From contig CAYWPQ010000021.1 of NCBI GenBank assembly GCA_964460315.1, positions 1-25,578 of the forward strand: DNA of 25,578 nt, given 5' to 3'. The DNA comes from Lacustribacter sp964460315 (lineage in GTDB: Bacteria; Pseudomonadota; Gammaproteobacteria; Burkholderiales; Burkholderiaceae_A). This document shows, in pieces, positions 16,950 through 24,823 of the stretch. Under the pieces are notes generated by a model. It ran no database searches and was not told where the DNA came from. It worked only from the letters and a program-made list of their open reading frames with translations. Both the position numbers and the translations under genes were made by a program. Numbering within the stretch: the stretch's first letter is position 1; each line of letters opens with the position of its first letter.

Positions 16950-19900
16950 ACCAGGCGGCGTACATCGCCGGCAAAGAGAGCAGCGTTAGCGCCGTGGCCA
17001 CCATCAGTCCACCCATGATGGACACCGCCATGGGCCCCCAAAAGACACTCCGGGAAAGCGGAATCATGGCCAGCACCGCTGCGGCCGCAGTCAGCACGAT
17101 GGGCCGAAACCGGTGCACGGCCGCCTCAATCACGGCCGTTCGGTCAGCCACCCCACGGGCACGGTCTTGCTCAATCTGATCAATCAGAATGACTGAATTG
17201 CGCATGATCATTCCCGAAAGCGCAATCAAGCCCAGCAAGGCCACAAAACCAAAGGGTCGATCAAGCACCAACAGTGACGCGGCCACACCGGCAATGCCCA
17301 AAGGCCCAGTTAAGAAAACAAGCACCGCACGAGAAAAACTCTGCAGCTGAATCATCAAGAGCGTGAAGATGACAAAGAGCATGATGGGCATGCCTGCGGC
17401 AATGGATGCCTGGCCTTTGCTGCTTTCTTCCACCGCGCCACCAATATCAAGACGATAGCCAGGTGGCAGCTTCTGAATGAGCGGCGCAAAGGTTTTCATC
17501 AGCTCTAAGGTCATGGTGGCGCCCTGCACACCGTCAATCACATCGCCTTGCACGGCAATCGAATATTCCCGGTTTTCACGCCAGACCACACCGGGTTCCC
17601 AGAGCATGCGAACCGTGGCCACCTGATTCAAGGGCACGGGCCGACCCGTGCTGGAAGGCAAAATGGTGTTGGAAAGCTCGGCCACCTGGTCTCGTTCGCT
17701 TCGAGGAAGCCGCATGACAATGGGAATCAAGCGGTCGGATTCCCGAAATTGACCAATGGGAACCCCGCTGTACTGGGCCGCAAGCACCTGGCTGATGGAC
17801 TGCTGCGAAACACCAAACTGCTGGGCGCGAACAGCATCCACATCCACACGAACCACAGGAATCTGTTCGTTCCAGTTGTCGTTCACGCCACGCATGCGCG
17901 GGTCGTTGCGCATCACGGTCTTCGCCTCTTCAGCAACGCTTCGCAGCACACTGGCATCTGGCCCCACCACACGGAACTGAACGGGGTAAGGCACGGGTGG
18001 CCCATTGGGCAAAAGCCTGGCTCGAATGCGCACCTCGGGGAAGCTGTCTTCCAACATTCTTGGCAGGGTTTCAATCAGGCGTTTGCGGTCTGCCGGTGAC
18101 TTGGAAAGCACGATCGCCTGGGCCACATTGCTCTGGGGCAGGATCTGGTCCAGCGGCAAAAAGAACCTTGGCGCACCCGTGCCAATCCAGAAATTCACAC
18201 TGGCCACGCCATCCGCCGCAAGAATTTTTTCTTCCACTCGCTTGGCCATGGATTCACTGGCCGCCACGCTTGAGCCCTCTGGAAGCCAGACATCAATCAT
18301 GATTTCTGGCCTTGATGAATCGGGAAAGAACTGCTGCTGAACCTTACCCATGCCAACGATGCCAAGTGCAAACACACCAATGGTGAGAACAATCGCCGTC
18401 TTTCGGTAATCCACACACCATCCCACCAGGGTGCGGAATCGCCGATAAAACGCGGTGTCAAATTGATCATGGTCACTGTGAGCGTGCTTGGGTGCGCGCA
18501 GCATCTTGTAGCCCAGGTAAGGCACGAAAATCACGGAGACAAACCAGGACACAATCAAGGCAGCAGCCGTGACCGCAAAAATTGCAAAGGTATATTCACC
18601 CACGGCAGATTTCGCAATGCCAATGGGCAGAAAGCCCGCTGCGGTGATCAGGGTTCCGGTCAGCATGGGCATGGCGGTAAGGGTGTAGGCCGACGTTGCC
18701 GCGGTGACCCGGTCGGCGCCCTCTTCCAGTTTACGCACCATCATCTCCACCACAATGATGGCGTCGTCCACCAAAAGCCCAAGCGCAATGATCAGCGAAC
18801 CCAGCGAGATCTTATGCAGCCCCACACCCCAGAGATGCATGATTAAAAAGGTGACCGCAAGCACCAGAGGGATGCTTACCGCCACCACCAGCCCAGGACG
18901 AGGGTCAATGCGCCATGGGTTCTTATGCAGCCCCAAAGAAAGCAGGCTCACCGCAAGCACAATCACAATGGCTTCCACCAGCACGGCAAGGAATTCATGG
19001 ACGGAGTCCGCCACCACCTTGGGCTGATCTTGAATCTGGGAGAGCCTCACCCCAGCAGGAAGTTCAGTGGCAATGACATGGCTTGCCTTGGCAAGCCGCT
19101 TGCCCAACGAAACAATGTCGCCGCCCTTCAGCATTGAGACACCAAGGGCCACCACCTCTTCCCCTTGAAAACGCACCTTGGTGATGGCGGGGTCAACCGT
19201 GGCNNNNNNNNNNNNNNNNNNNNNNNNNNNNNNNNNNNNNNNNNNNNNNNNNNNNNNNNNNNNNNNNNNNNNNNNNNNNNNNNNNNNNNNNNNNNNNNNN
19301 NNNCCACCACCTCTTCCCCTTGAAAACGCACCTTGGTGATGGCGGGGTCAACCGTGGCGCGACGAATGTCGGCAAGGTCCCCCAGCCGATAAACCTGACC
19401 CGCGATGGTGAGCGGTAACGCACGAAGTTCATCCACCGACTTCAGTCCGCCATCAAAGCGAAGCGCCAGCGAAAACTGTTGGGTGTCAATGGCACCACTG
19501 GGCTCAATCGCGTTTTCCGCCTGAAGCTGAGCCGCCACCTGCGGGATGGTTAAACGGTAACGGGCAAGCTTTTGGCGTGAGAGCTCAATATAGATTCGCT
19601 CGTCTTGCAGGCCATAAATTTCAACCTTGCCCACGTCCTGCACACGCAACAGCGACTGGCGAACCTGCAAGGCAAAGTCACGCAGATCGGCCGCGGTGTA
19701 GCCGGGTGCCGAAAGCGCATAGATCACGCCATAGGTGTCGCCAAAGTCGTCGTTGAAAAACGGCCCCTGAACCCCTGACGGAAGGGTTGGCGCCATTTCA
19801 CCAACCTTCTTTCTGACCGTGTACCAGACCTGGCTCACCTCCGAGGCGGGCGAGCTGTCCTTGATCTGAAAAATAATCACCGACTCGCCGGGCTTGGAAT

Positions 19901-20162
19901 AGCTTCGGATTTTGTCGGCGTAAGGAATTTCCTGAAGGGTTCGCTCAACCTTGTCGGTGACCTGGTCTGCCATCTGCAGGGCGGTGGCCCCCGGCCAGAC
20001 CGTCTTGACGACCATCACCCGCCAGTTAAAGGGCGGGTCTTCGTCCTGACCCAGCTGAAAAAACGCCCCCACACCCATGACCAGCAGCACCACCATGAGG
20101 TAGCGAACAAAGGCGGGATGTTCTAGCGCCCAGCGGGAAAGATTGAACCGTTCACGAAACAC
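16915..20162 (-). CDS. RND efflux pump inner-membrane subunit (AcrB-like), ~1030 aa once the false gap is closed
   Basis: Proton-driven tripartite efflux transporter of the RND superfamily. N-terminus RFNLSRWALEHPAFVRYLMVV is the first membrane helix, followed by QDEDPPFNWRVMVVKTVWPGA, the usual start of the porter domain. The membrane relay Asp pair is present in LGLLVDDAIIVVE (Asp414-Asp415 in the joined protein, matching AcrB 407/408). A second half repeats the architecture (FRTLVGWCVDYRKTAIVL onward). The 100-N gap at 19204-19303 is flanked by identical 55-bp copies. Removing 155 nt restores one frame of 1031 codons through RRATVDPAITKVRFQGEEVV. Start is GTG at 20162, the only option, since the adaptor stop is in frame three codons before it. 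Follows the adaptor by 6 nt. No outer-membrane factor is in the window. Confidence 0.93.
19149..19203. repeat. 55-bp contig-end duplication, copy 1 (left of the false gap in the RND gene)
   Basis: Identical to 19304-19358. It directly abuts the N run. The length of 55 fits a typical assembler k-mer, and collapsing the pair restores the pump reading frame. Confidence 0.95.
19204..19303. other. False assembly gap (100 N), flanks overlap by 55 bp
   Basis: 100 N between two identical 55-bp sequences; no coding sequence appears to be missing from the RND gene. The genome probably has one 55-bp copy and no gap here. Confidence 0.92.
19304..19358. repeat. 55-bp contig-end duplication, copy 2 (right of the false gap in the RND gene)
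   Basis: Same 55 bases as 19149-19203, starting directly after the N run and continuing into unique pump sequence. Confidence 0.95.
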
Positions 20163-20168
20163 GTTGGG

Positions 20169-21074
20169 TCACTGCGCCTGTGAGAACACGCGAACCTGTT
20201 CGCCTGGGGTCAGCACATGCATGCCCGCCATCACAATCTGATCGCCGGCCTTCAGACCCTGACGAATCTCGACCCACTGCTCGTCGGCACGGCCAAGGGT
20301 GACCGCCACTTTTTCAAGCTTGCCAAGCTGCGTATCCGCTTCGCTGGGAATGAACCGGTAGACCGCTTCGCCATTCATCACTGCGGTGATGGGCACCCGA
20401 AGGCCCTGCGGCGTGGCTGACAACGCAGTCGACGATGTTGCAGACTTCGAAGACCTTGACTGGCCAGCGGCCAAAGGCGCAAGCGTCAGACGAACCACCG
20501 TCTGACCTGGCGAGACCAAAGCCCCTTCAGCAACGGCCGTTGCCAAGACACGGCCCGACTCAATGGCACGAAGCGTCATGAAACCCAGCTGATCCACGGT
20601 AACTTCAAACTTGGCGCGCGCCAGCATGAGCTGTGCCTTGCGCCGTTCGATCTCTGCTGGCGAAATAAAACCCTGTTGATGGAGCGCATCAAAACGCTTG
20701 AAGTCAGCTTCGGCAGCATCTAATTCCGCCTGGGCCGCGGACATCTGAAGCCTTGCGGATGATTCCGAAAGCGAGAGATCCGCCGGGTCAAGCCGGGCCA
20801 GCGCCTGGCCCGCCGAAACAGCATCGCCCTCTTTCACCAGCAGTTTAAACACGCGACCCGCTGCATCAAAACTTAAACGGGAAGGGTCTCGAAGGGGAGT
20901 TGCCGAACTGAGCGAAGAAGGTGCCGGCGATGAGCCAGCGGAGGCATTCACCGAACTGGAGCCCACAACAAAAAGCTTCACCTGCTTCAGGGGAGTTGGC
21001 TTTTCCGCTTTTTCGCCACAGGCTGCCAACAGAATGGAAGCCGACAAGGCAAGGAATACACCATGCTTGAACAT
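20169..21074 (-). CDS. RND efflux periplasmic adaptor lipoprotein (MFP family), 301 aa
   Basis: Membrane-fusion protein that links the RND pump to an outer-membrane channel. Lipoprotein signal peptide with lipobox LAAC (Cys19). First lipoyl half around 71-98 (GRVFKLLVKEGDAVSAGQALARLDP), an alpha-hairpin about 101-165 rich in Ala/Glu/Gln, second lipoyl half 173-196 (SGRVLATAVAEGALVSPGQ), then a membrane-proximal domain (LRVPITAVMNGEAVYRF to the end). It is short for the family: the regions where the beta-barrel strands belong are replaced by Ser-rich linkers (about 38-60 and 203-223). Ribosome site AGGAAA at 21085-21090 overlaps the end of folA. The stop is 6 nt before the pump, in the same frame. 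Confidence 0.92.
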   Translation of the reverse strand: MFKHGVFLALSASILLAACGEKAEKPTPLKQVKLFVVGSSSVNASAGSSPAPSSLSSATPLRDPSRLSFDAAGRVFKLLVKEGDAVSAGQALARLDPADLSLSESSARLQMSAAQAELDAAEADFKRFDALHQQGFISPAEIERRKAQLMLARAKFEVTVDQLGFMTLRAIESGRVLATAVAEGALVSPGQTVVRLTLAPLAAGQSRSSKSATSSTALSATPQGLRVPITAVMNGEAVYRFIPSEADTQLGKLEKVAVTLGRADEQWVEIRQGLKAGDQIVMAGMHVLTPGEQVRVFSQAQ

Positions 21075-21078
21075 AAGC

Positions 21079-21809
21079 TCAGACTTTCCTGCGTGTGAAG
21101 GTTAGAAAACGATAGCGCAGATCAGAGGCCTCGCTCACCTGCCAGGGCGCATTTTCCGAAGCCCAAAGGGTGAGGTCGATCGGTGGAAAAAAGNNNNNNN
21201 NNNNNNNNNNNNNNNNNNNNNNNNNNNNNNNNNNNNNNNNNNNNNNNNNNNNNNNNNNNNNNNNNNNNNNNNNNNNNNNNNNNNNNNNNNNNNCTGCCAG
21301 GGCGCATTTTCCGAAGCCCAAAGGGTGAGGTCGATCGGTGGAAAAAAGGCGTCCCCCTGAATGTCAAGATCAACTTCCGTAATGTCGAGCTCTGTCGCAA
21401 ACGGAAGCGTTGCATTGTAGATTTCCGCACCCCCCACCACATAAAGGGGCGCATTGTTCGAGAGGCCGTTTTCGGCAAGCTGCATCATCTCGGCCACCGA
21501 ATGCACTACCGACACCTTCGCACCAAGGGCTTCTCCCGCAGAAAGCACGCTGGGGTCGGGCTTCCATTGAGGATCACGCGTGATCACCACGGTGTGCCGA
21601 TTCGGCAGGGGCTTACCCAGACGATCAACAATAGAGTCGAAGGTCTTGCGGCCCATGGCCACCATCTGGCCGGTGGTTAAAAGCTTGAAGCGCTTCAGAT
21701 CTTCCGGCAGATGCCAAGGCAGGGTGTTGTTCACCCCAATCACATTTTCTTTGGCGACGGCTGCCAACAAAATGACCGAGGGCCGCTTGTCTGCGAGGGC
21801 TTGCGTCAT
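21079..21809 (-). CDS. folA: Dihydrofolate reductase, split by a false assembly gap
   Basis: Reduces dihydrofolate to tetrahydrofolate with NADPH, regenerating the cofactor that thymidylate synthase oxidises. Motifs: LLAAVAKENVIG, LPWHLPEDLKRFK with catalytic Asp37 (E. coli Asp27), MGRKTFDSI, PLPNRHTVVITR, YVVGGAEIYNATLP and the C-terminal RYRFLTFTRR. The N run 21194-21293 is flanked by identical 55-bp copies. Collapsing them yields one frame that continues ENAPWQVSEASDLRYRF. I choose the ATG at 21809, giving 191 aa, because AGGTGA lies 8 nt upstream; a GTG at 21821 (195 aa) has no such site. The gene directly follows thyA. It is the trimethoprim target in bacteria. Confidence 0.95.
21139..21193. 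repeat. 55-bp contig-end duplication, copy 1 (left of the false gap in folA)
   Basis: Identical to 21294-21348 and ends exactly at the N run; same 55-base length as at the other false gap. Confidence 0.95.
21194..21293. other. False assembly gap (100 N) in folA, flanks overlap by 55 bp
   Basis: 100 N between identical 55-bp flanks. Removing 155 nt rejoins a full-length DHFR, so no sequence is inferred to be missing. Confidence 0.93.
21294..21348. repeat. 55-bp contig-end duplication, copy 2 (right of the false gap in folA)
   Basis: Same 55 bases as 21139-21193, beginning directly after the N run and continuing into unique folA sequence. Confidence 0.95.
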
Positions 21810-21817
21810 GGCTTCAG

Positions 21818-21823
21818 TCACCT
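21818..21823 (-). promoter_or_regulatory. Ribosome binding site deciding the folA start
   Basis: Minus-strand AGGTGA, 8 nt before the ATG at 21809 and overlapping the thyA TAG stop. It favours the ATG over the GTG at 21821 and suggests translational coupling of thyA and folA. Confidence 0.6.
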
Positions 21824-22628
21824 AAACCGCAACGGGCGCTTTAATTGCGGGGTGGCACTCATAACCCATGATCTCGAAGTCTTCGAACTGGTAATCAAAG
21901 ATGGAGTTGGGCTTGCGGCGAATGTGCAGCTTGGGCAGAGGGAAAGGCTTGCGTGACAGCTGTTCGCGGGCCTGATCCAGGTGATTGGAATAAAGGTGGC
22001 AGTCGCCGCCCGTCCAGATGAAGTCCCCCACATCCAGGTTGCACTGCTGAGCGATCATGTGGGTGAGCAAGGCGTAGCTTGCGATATTGAAGGGCACACC
22101 CAGGAAAATATCGGCACTGCGCTGATAGAGCTGGCAGGAAAGCTTCCCCTCGGCCACATAAAACTGAAAGAGCGCATGACATGGGGCCAGGGCCATCTGG
22201 GGAATCTGGGCCACATTCCACGCCGAAACGATGAGTCGTCGCGAGTCGGGGGTTTTTCGCAGGTCGTCCATCAGCTGGCTGATCTGGTCCACCACCGCAT
22301 GGGCATTTGCTTCCGTGGGCGCGGGCCAGCTGCGCCACTGCTTGCCATAGACCGGGCCAAGGTCGCCCTCTTCGTTGGCCCATTCGTCCCAGATGGACAC
22401 GCCATGGTCTTGCAGGTAACGAACATTGGACGAGCCACTTAAAAACCAAAGCAGTTCGTGAATGATGGATTTGGTGTGAAGCTTTTTGGTGGTGACCATC
22501 GGGAAGCCTTCCGAAAGAGGAAAGCGCATTTGATAGCCAAACACAGAGAGCGTACCGGTGCCGGTGCGGTCGGTTTTTTGCGCGCCATGCTCCATCACAT
22601 GGCGCATCAGATCAAGGTAGGTCTGCAT
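21822..22628 (-). CDS. thyA: Thymidylate synthase, 268 aa
   Basis: Converts dUMP to dTMP using methylenetetrahydrofolate, in the cytoplasm. Full-length (E. coli 264 aa). Motifs: KTDRTGTGTLSVFG near the N-terminus with the phosphate-binding Arg21, HELLWFLSGSSNVRYL, IWDEWANEEGDLGPVYGKQWR, DSRRLIVSAWNV, catalytic Cys150 in LAPCHALFQFYV, CQLYQRSADIFLGVPFNIASYALL, and the C-terminal FEDFEIMGYECHPAIKAPVAV. ATG at 22628 is 9 nt after the selD stop. folA follows immediately, the usual pairing in proteobacteria since DHFR recycles the dihydrofolate produced here. Confidence 0.98.
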   Translation of the reverse strand: MQTYLDLMRHVMEHGAQKTDRTGTGTLSVFGYQMRFPLSEGFPMVTTKKLHTKSIIHELLWFLSGSSNVRYLQDHGVSIWDEWANEEGDLGPVYGKQWRSWPAPTEANAHAVVDQISQLMDDLRKTPDSRRLIVSAWNVAQIPQMALAPCHALFQFYVAEGKLSCQLYQRSADIFLGVPFNIASYALLTHMIAQQCNLDVGDFIWTGGDCHLYSNHLDQAREQLSRKPFPLPKLHIRRKPNSIFDYQFEDFEIMGYECHPAIKAPVAV

Positions 22629-22637
22629 GGTTCGTAA

Positions 22638-23732
22638 TTATCGAGCTACCCGCAGCGCAGAACGAACTCCCGCACGGGCTGTGAGTTCGCCAATCACGCA
22701 GGCATGATCGAAGCCCGCCTGATGAAAGGCCTTCAATACCGCAGGTGCGGCTTCTGGACTGACGGTGGCCAAAAGCCCGCCACTGGTCTGCGGGTCACTG
22801 AGCAAAATCTTTGCGGATTCAGGCAAGCAGTGTTGCAGCTCCACATCCTGACCATAGCCCTGCCAGTTGCGGGTGGACGCACCGGTGTAAAAGCCTTGAT
22901 CAATGTAATTCATGACGCCCGGCAAGACGGGAAGCTTTGACATGGCAATGGCGGCGTCAAGGTCTGAGCCGCGCGCAATTTCCAAAAGATGGCCGGCAAG
23001 GCCAAAGCCAGTGATATCGGTGAGTGCATGCACCAAGGGGTTGGCGCCCAGGTCTGCGCCCACCGTGTTCAGCTGGGTGGTGGAGCGAATCATTGCGGCA
23101 TAACCTTCTGCCGAAAGCTTTTCTTTTTTCAATGCAGCGGAATAAATGCCAACACCAAGGCCCTTGCCAAGAATAAGAAGATCGCCTTCGCGGGCGTCTC
23201 GGTTGCGGCGAATGTGATCAGGATGGGCAAGGCCCAGGGCAACAAGACCATAAATAGGCTCGACCGAATCAATCGTGTGGCCACCGGCGATGGGAATGCC
23301 CGCTTCGGTACAGATGGACTGACCACCCGCAAGAATTTTTCCAATGGTGTCTTTGGGCAGAACATTCACGGGCATACCCACCAAGGCCAGAGCAAAAATG
23401 GGTTTGGCACCCATGGCGTAAATGTCTGAGATGGCATTGGTGGCAGCAATGCGGCCAAATTCATAGGGGTCGTCCACCACAGGCATAAAGAAGTCGGTGG
23501 TGGCCACTAAGGCCTGCTGGTCATTCAAACGCCAGACGGCAGCGTCGTCACTGGTTTCAGTTCCCACCAGCAGTTCCTTGGGCAAAACGCCTGCAGGCAT
23601 CTTGGCAAGAATTTCGGACAACACCGCCGGTTCAATCTTGCAGCCGCAGCCTCCGCCATGCGCGAGTTCGGTCAGCCGCTTGGGGGGCTGGGTGGAAGAT
23701 GAGGCAGGGCTTGAAGGGGTTGAAATGCTCAT
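22638..23732 (-). CDS. selD: Selenide, water dikinase (selenophosphate synthetase; SelD/SenC type), 364 aa
   Basis: Makes selenophosphate from selenide and ATP; selenophosphate is the selenium donor for selenocysteine, 2-selenouridine and selenosugars. The active-site stretch HGGGCGCK has Cys29 and Lys32, corresponding to E. coli Cys17 and Lys20; it is a Cys enzyme, not a selenoprotein. Other family motifs: DDAAVW, the TTDFFMPVVDDPYEFGRIAA substrate/ATP region, AISDIYAMGAKP, GGHTID, LTDITGFGLAGHLLE and LLSDPQTSGGLLATV. The first ~18 residues are a Ser/Pro-rich extension. It lies 20 nt downstream of the SenB-like glycosyltransferase. In selenoneine clusters the SelD-like member is called SenC; sequence alone cannot separate a dedicated SenC from a general SelD. 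Confidence 0.95.
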   Translation of the reverse strand: MSISTPSSPASSSTQPPKRLTELAHGGGCGCKIEPAVLSEILAKMPAGVLPKELLVGTETSDDAAVWRLNDQQALVATTDFFMPVVDDPYEFGRIAATNAISDIYAMGAKPIFALALVGMPVNVLPKDTIGKILAGGQSICTEAGIPIAGGHTIDSVEPIYGLVALGLAHPDHIRRNRDAREGDLLILGKGLGVGIYSAALKKEKLSAEGYAAMIRSTTQLNTVGADLGANPLVHALTDITGFGLAGHLLEIARGSDLDAAIAMSKLPVLPGVMNYIDQGFYTGASTRNWQGYGQDVELQHCLPESAKILLSDPQTSGGLLATVSPEAAPAVLKAFHQAGFDHACVIGELTARAGVRSALRVAR

Positions 23733-23752
23733 GATGAATGTCTAGCCAGTGT

Positions 23753-24823
23753 CTAAAAATCTTTCAGGCCAGGTTCGGCCATTCGACGTACAAGTCTAAC
23801 CAACTCGTCTCGCTCATGGGCAGGCGAAGTCAGTTTTGGTGCCAATACCCCCAGGGTTTGCCGAAGCTTCTGATTGAAGCCTTCGTCAGCCACAAAGGCC
23901 GTGAGCAGACGAGCCAGCCCTTCGACATCACCCACCTGAAAAAGCCCAGGATAGTTTGGCCCCAGCTGACCCAGATGCGCGGGAATGGCCGATGCAATCA
24001 CCGGACAGCGACAGGCAATGGCCTCAGGCACCACCAGTGCACCGCCTTCGGAAACCGAAGGCTGCAAGAGCGCGTGGACATGGGTCATCTGACGCATGGT
24101 CTGGGCATGGGTGAGCGCCCCTTCCACAAGAATGCCCGGATACTTCGAACCCAAATTGATCAGCTCTTGCGCCAGAGTTCGGTCTTGATGGCTTCCAACA
24201 TGAATGAGGCGCACCGGCACCTTGCCGCCATCGGGGCGGGTTGCCCAGCCCTCTGGGAACGCCCTGTGGAAAGCGAGAAAGGCAGTGCGTGGGTCCTTCT
24301 CTTCGCGGATGTGCGCAGCAATCAGAAAGCGAACGGTTTTGCTGTTGGCCGTGATCTGCGGCGCATGGGGTTTGCGCGCGGGGGATGTCTGAAAGATGCA
24401 ATGGACTCGGTCAGCAAGGTTTGGCCAGCGGGATTGAATCTCGCGCTGGGCTTCGCTTTGCAGGGTGACAATGGTTTCACTGAAGTGAAGCGACTCTTCA
24501 GCAGCGCGATAACGATCGGAGCCTTCCAGACCAGGCTTTAATGCACCATAGAGATCAGTGCCTGTGACCACCAGCAGCACCGGAATGTCCGCAGCACGAA
24601 AGGCCTTGATTTCTTGATGCGATCGAATGCCATTGAGCACCACCGCAACCGCACGCTGCCCGGACGACACACAGGCATCAGCAATGTCTTTGGGTTCGTA
24701 GATGGAGGCATTGATGCCGCTTGCTCGAAGCATCTGGGCATAGCGCGACGCGGTTCGCCAGTTACCCATTCCCGAAGCCGCGCCAAAAGGCGTCAGGATT
24801 CGGGCGTCGATGCGGCGTGCCAT
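23753..24823 (-). CDS. senB: GT-B glycosyltransferase, probable selenosugar synthase SenB, 356 aa
   Basis: GT4-like glycosyltransferase. In the selenoneine pathway described in Variovorax, SenB uses selenophosphate and a UDP-sugar to form a selenosugar. Seen here: GNWRTASRYAQML at 20-32 (glycine-rich start typical of SenB), TGTDLY at 87-92, HIREEKDPRTAF at 171-182, and the nucleotide-sugar EX7E motif SEGGALVVPE (Glu259, Glu267), then PVIASAIPAHLGQLG. These match my memory of the SenB family better than general GT4 enzymes. The neighbouring selenophosphate synthetase gene strongly supports the call. Start ATG at 24823 directly abuts the fabI stop. If not SenB, it is an unassigned GT4 enzyme. 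No senA (EgtB-like) gene is in the window. Confidence 0.75.
   Translation of the reverse strand: MARRIDARILTPFGAASGMGNWRTASRYAQMLRASGINASIYEPKDIADACVSSGQRAVAVVLNGIRSHQEIKAFRAADIPVLLVVTGTDLYGALKPGLEGSDRYRAAEESLHFSETIVTLQSEAQREIQSRWPNLADRVHCIFQTSPARKPHAPQITANSKTVRFLIAAHIREEKDPRTAFLAFHRAFPEGWATRPDGGKVPVRLIHVGSHQDRTLAQELINLGSKYPGILVEGALTHAQTMRQMTHVHALLQPSVSEGGALVVPEAIACRCPVIASAIPAHLGQLGPNYPGLFQVGDVEGLARLLTAFVADEGFNQKLRQTLGVLAPKLTSPAHERDELVRLVRRMAEPGLKDF

Noticed and set aside
17548..18340. Plus-strand ORFs of 101-183 codons opposite the RND pump
   Set aside because: Low-plausibility composition and complete overlap with conserved pump sequence.
19149..21348. 55-bp direct repeats as mobile-element target sites or recombination sites
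   Set aside because: Both pairs abut 100-N runs exactly and have the same length; closing them restores intact genes, so they are assembly overlaps.
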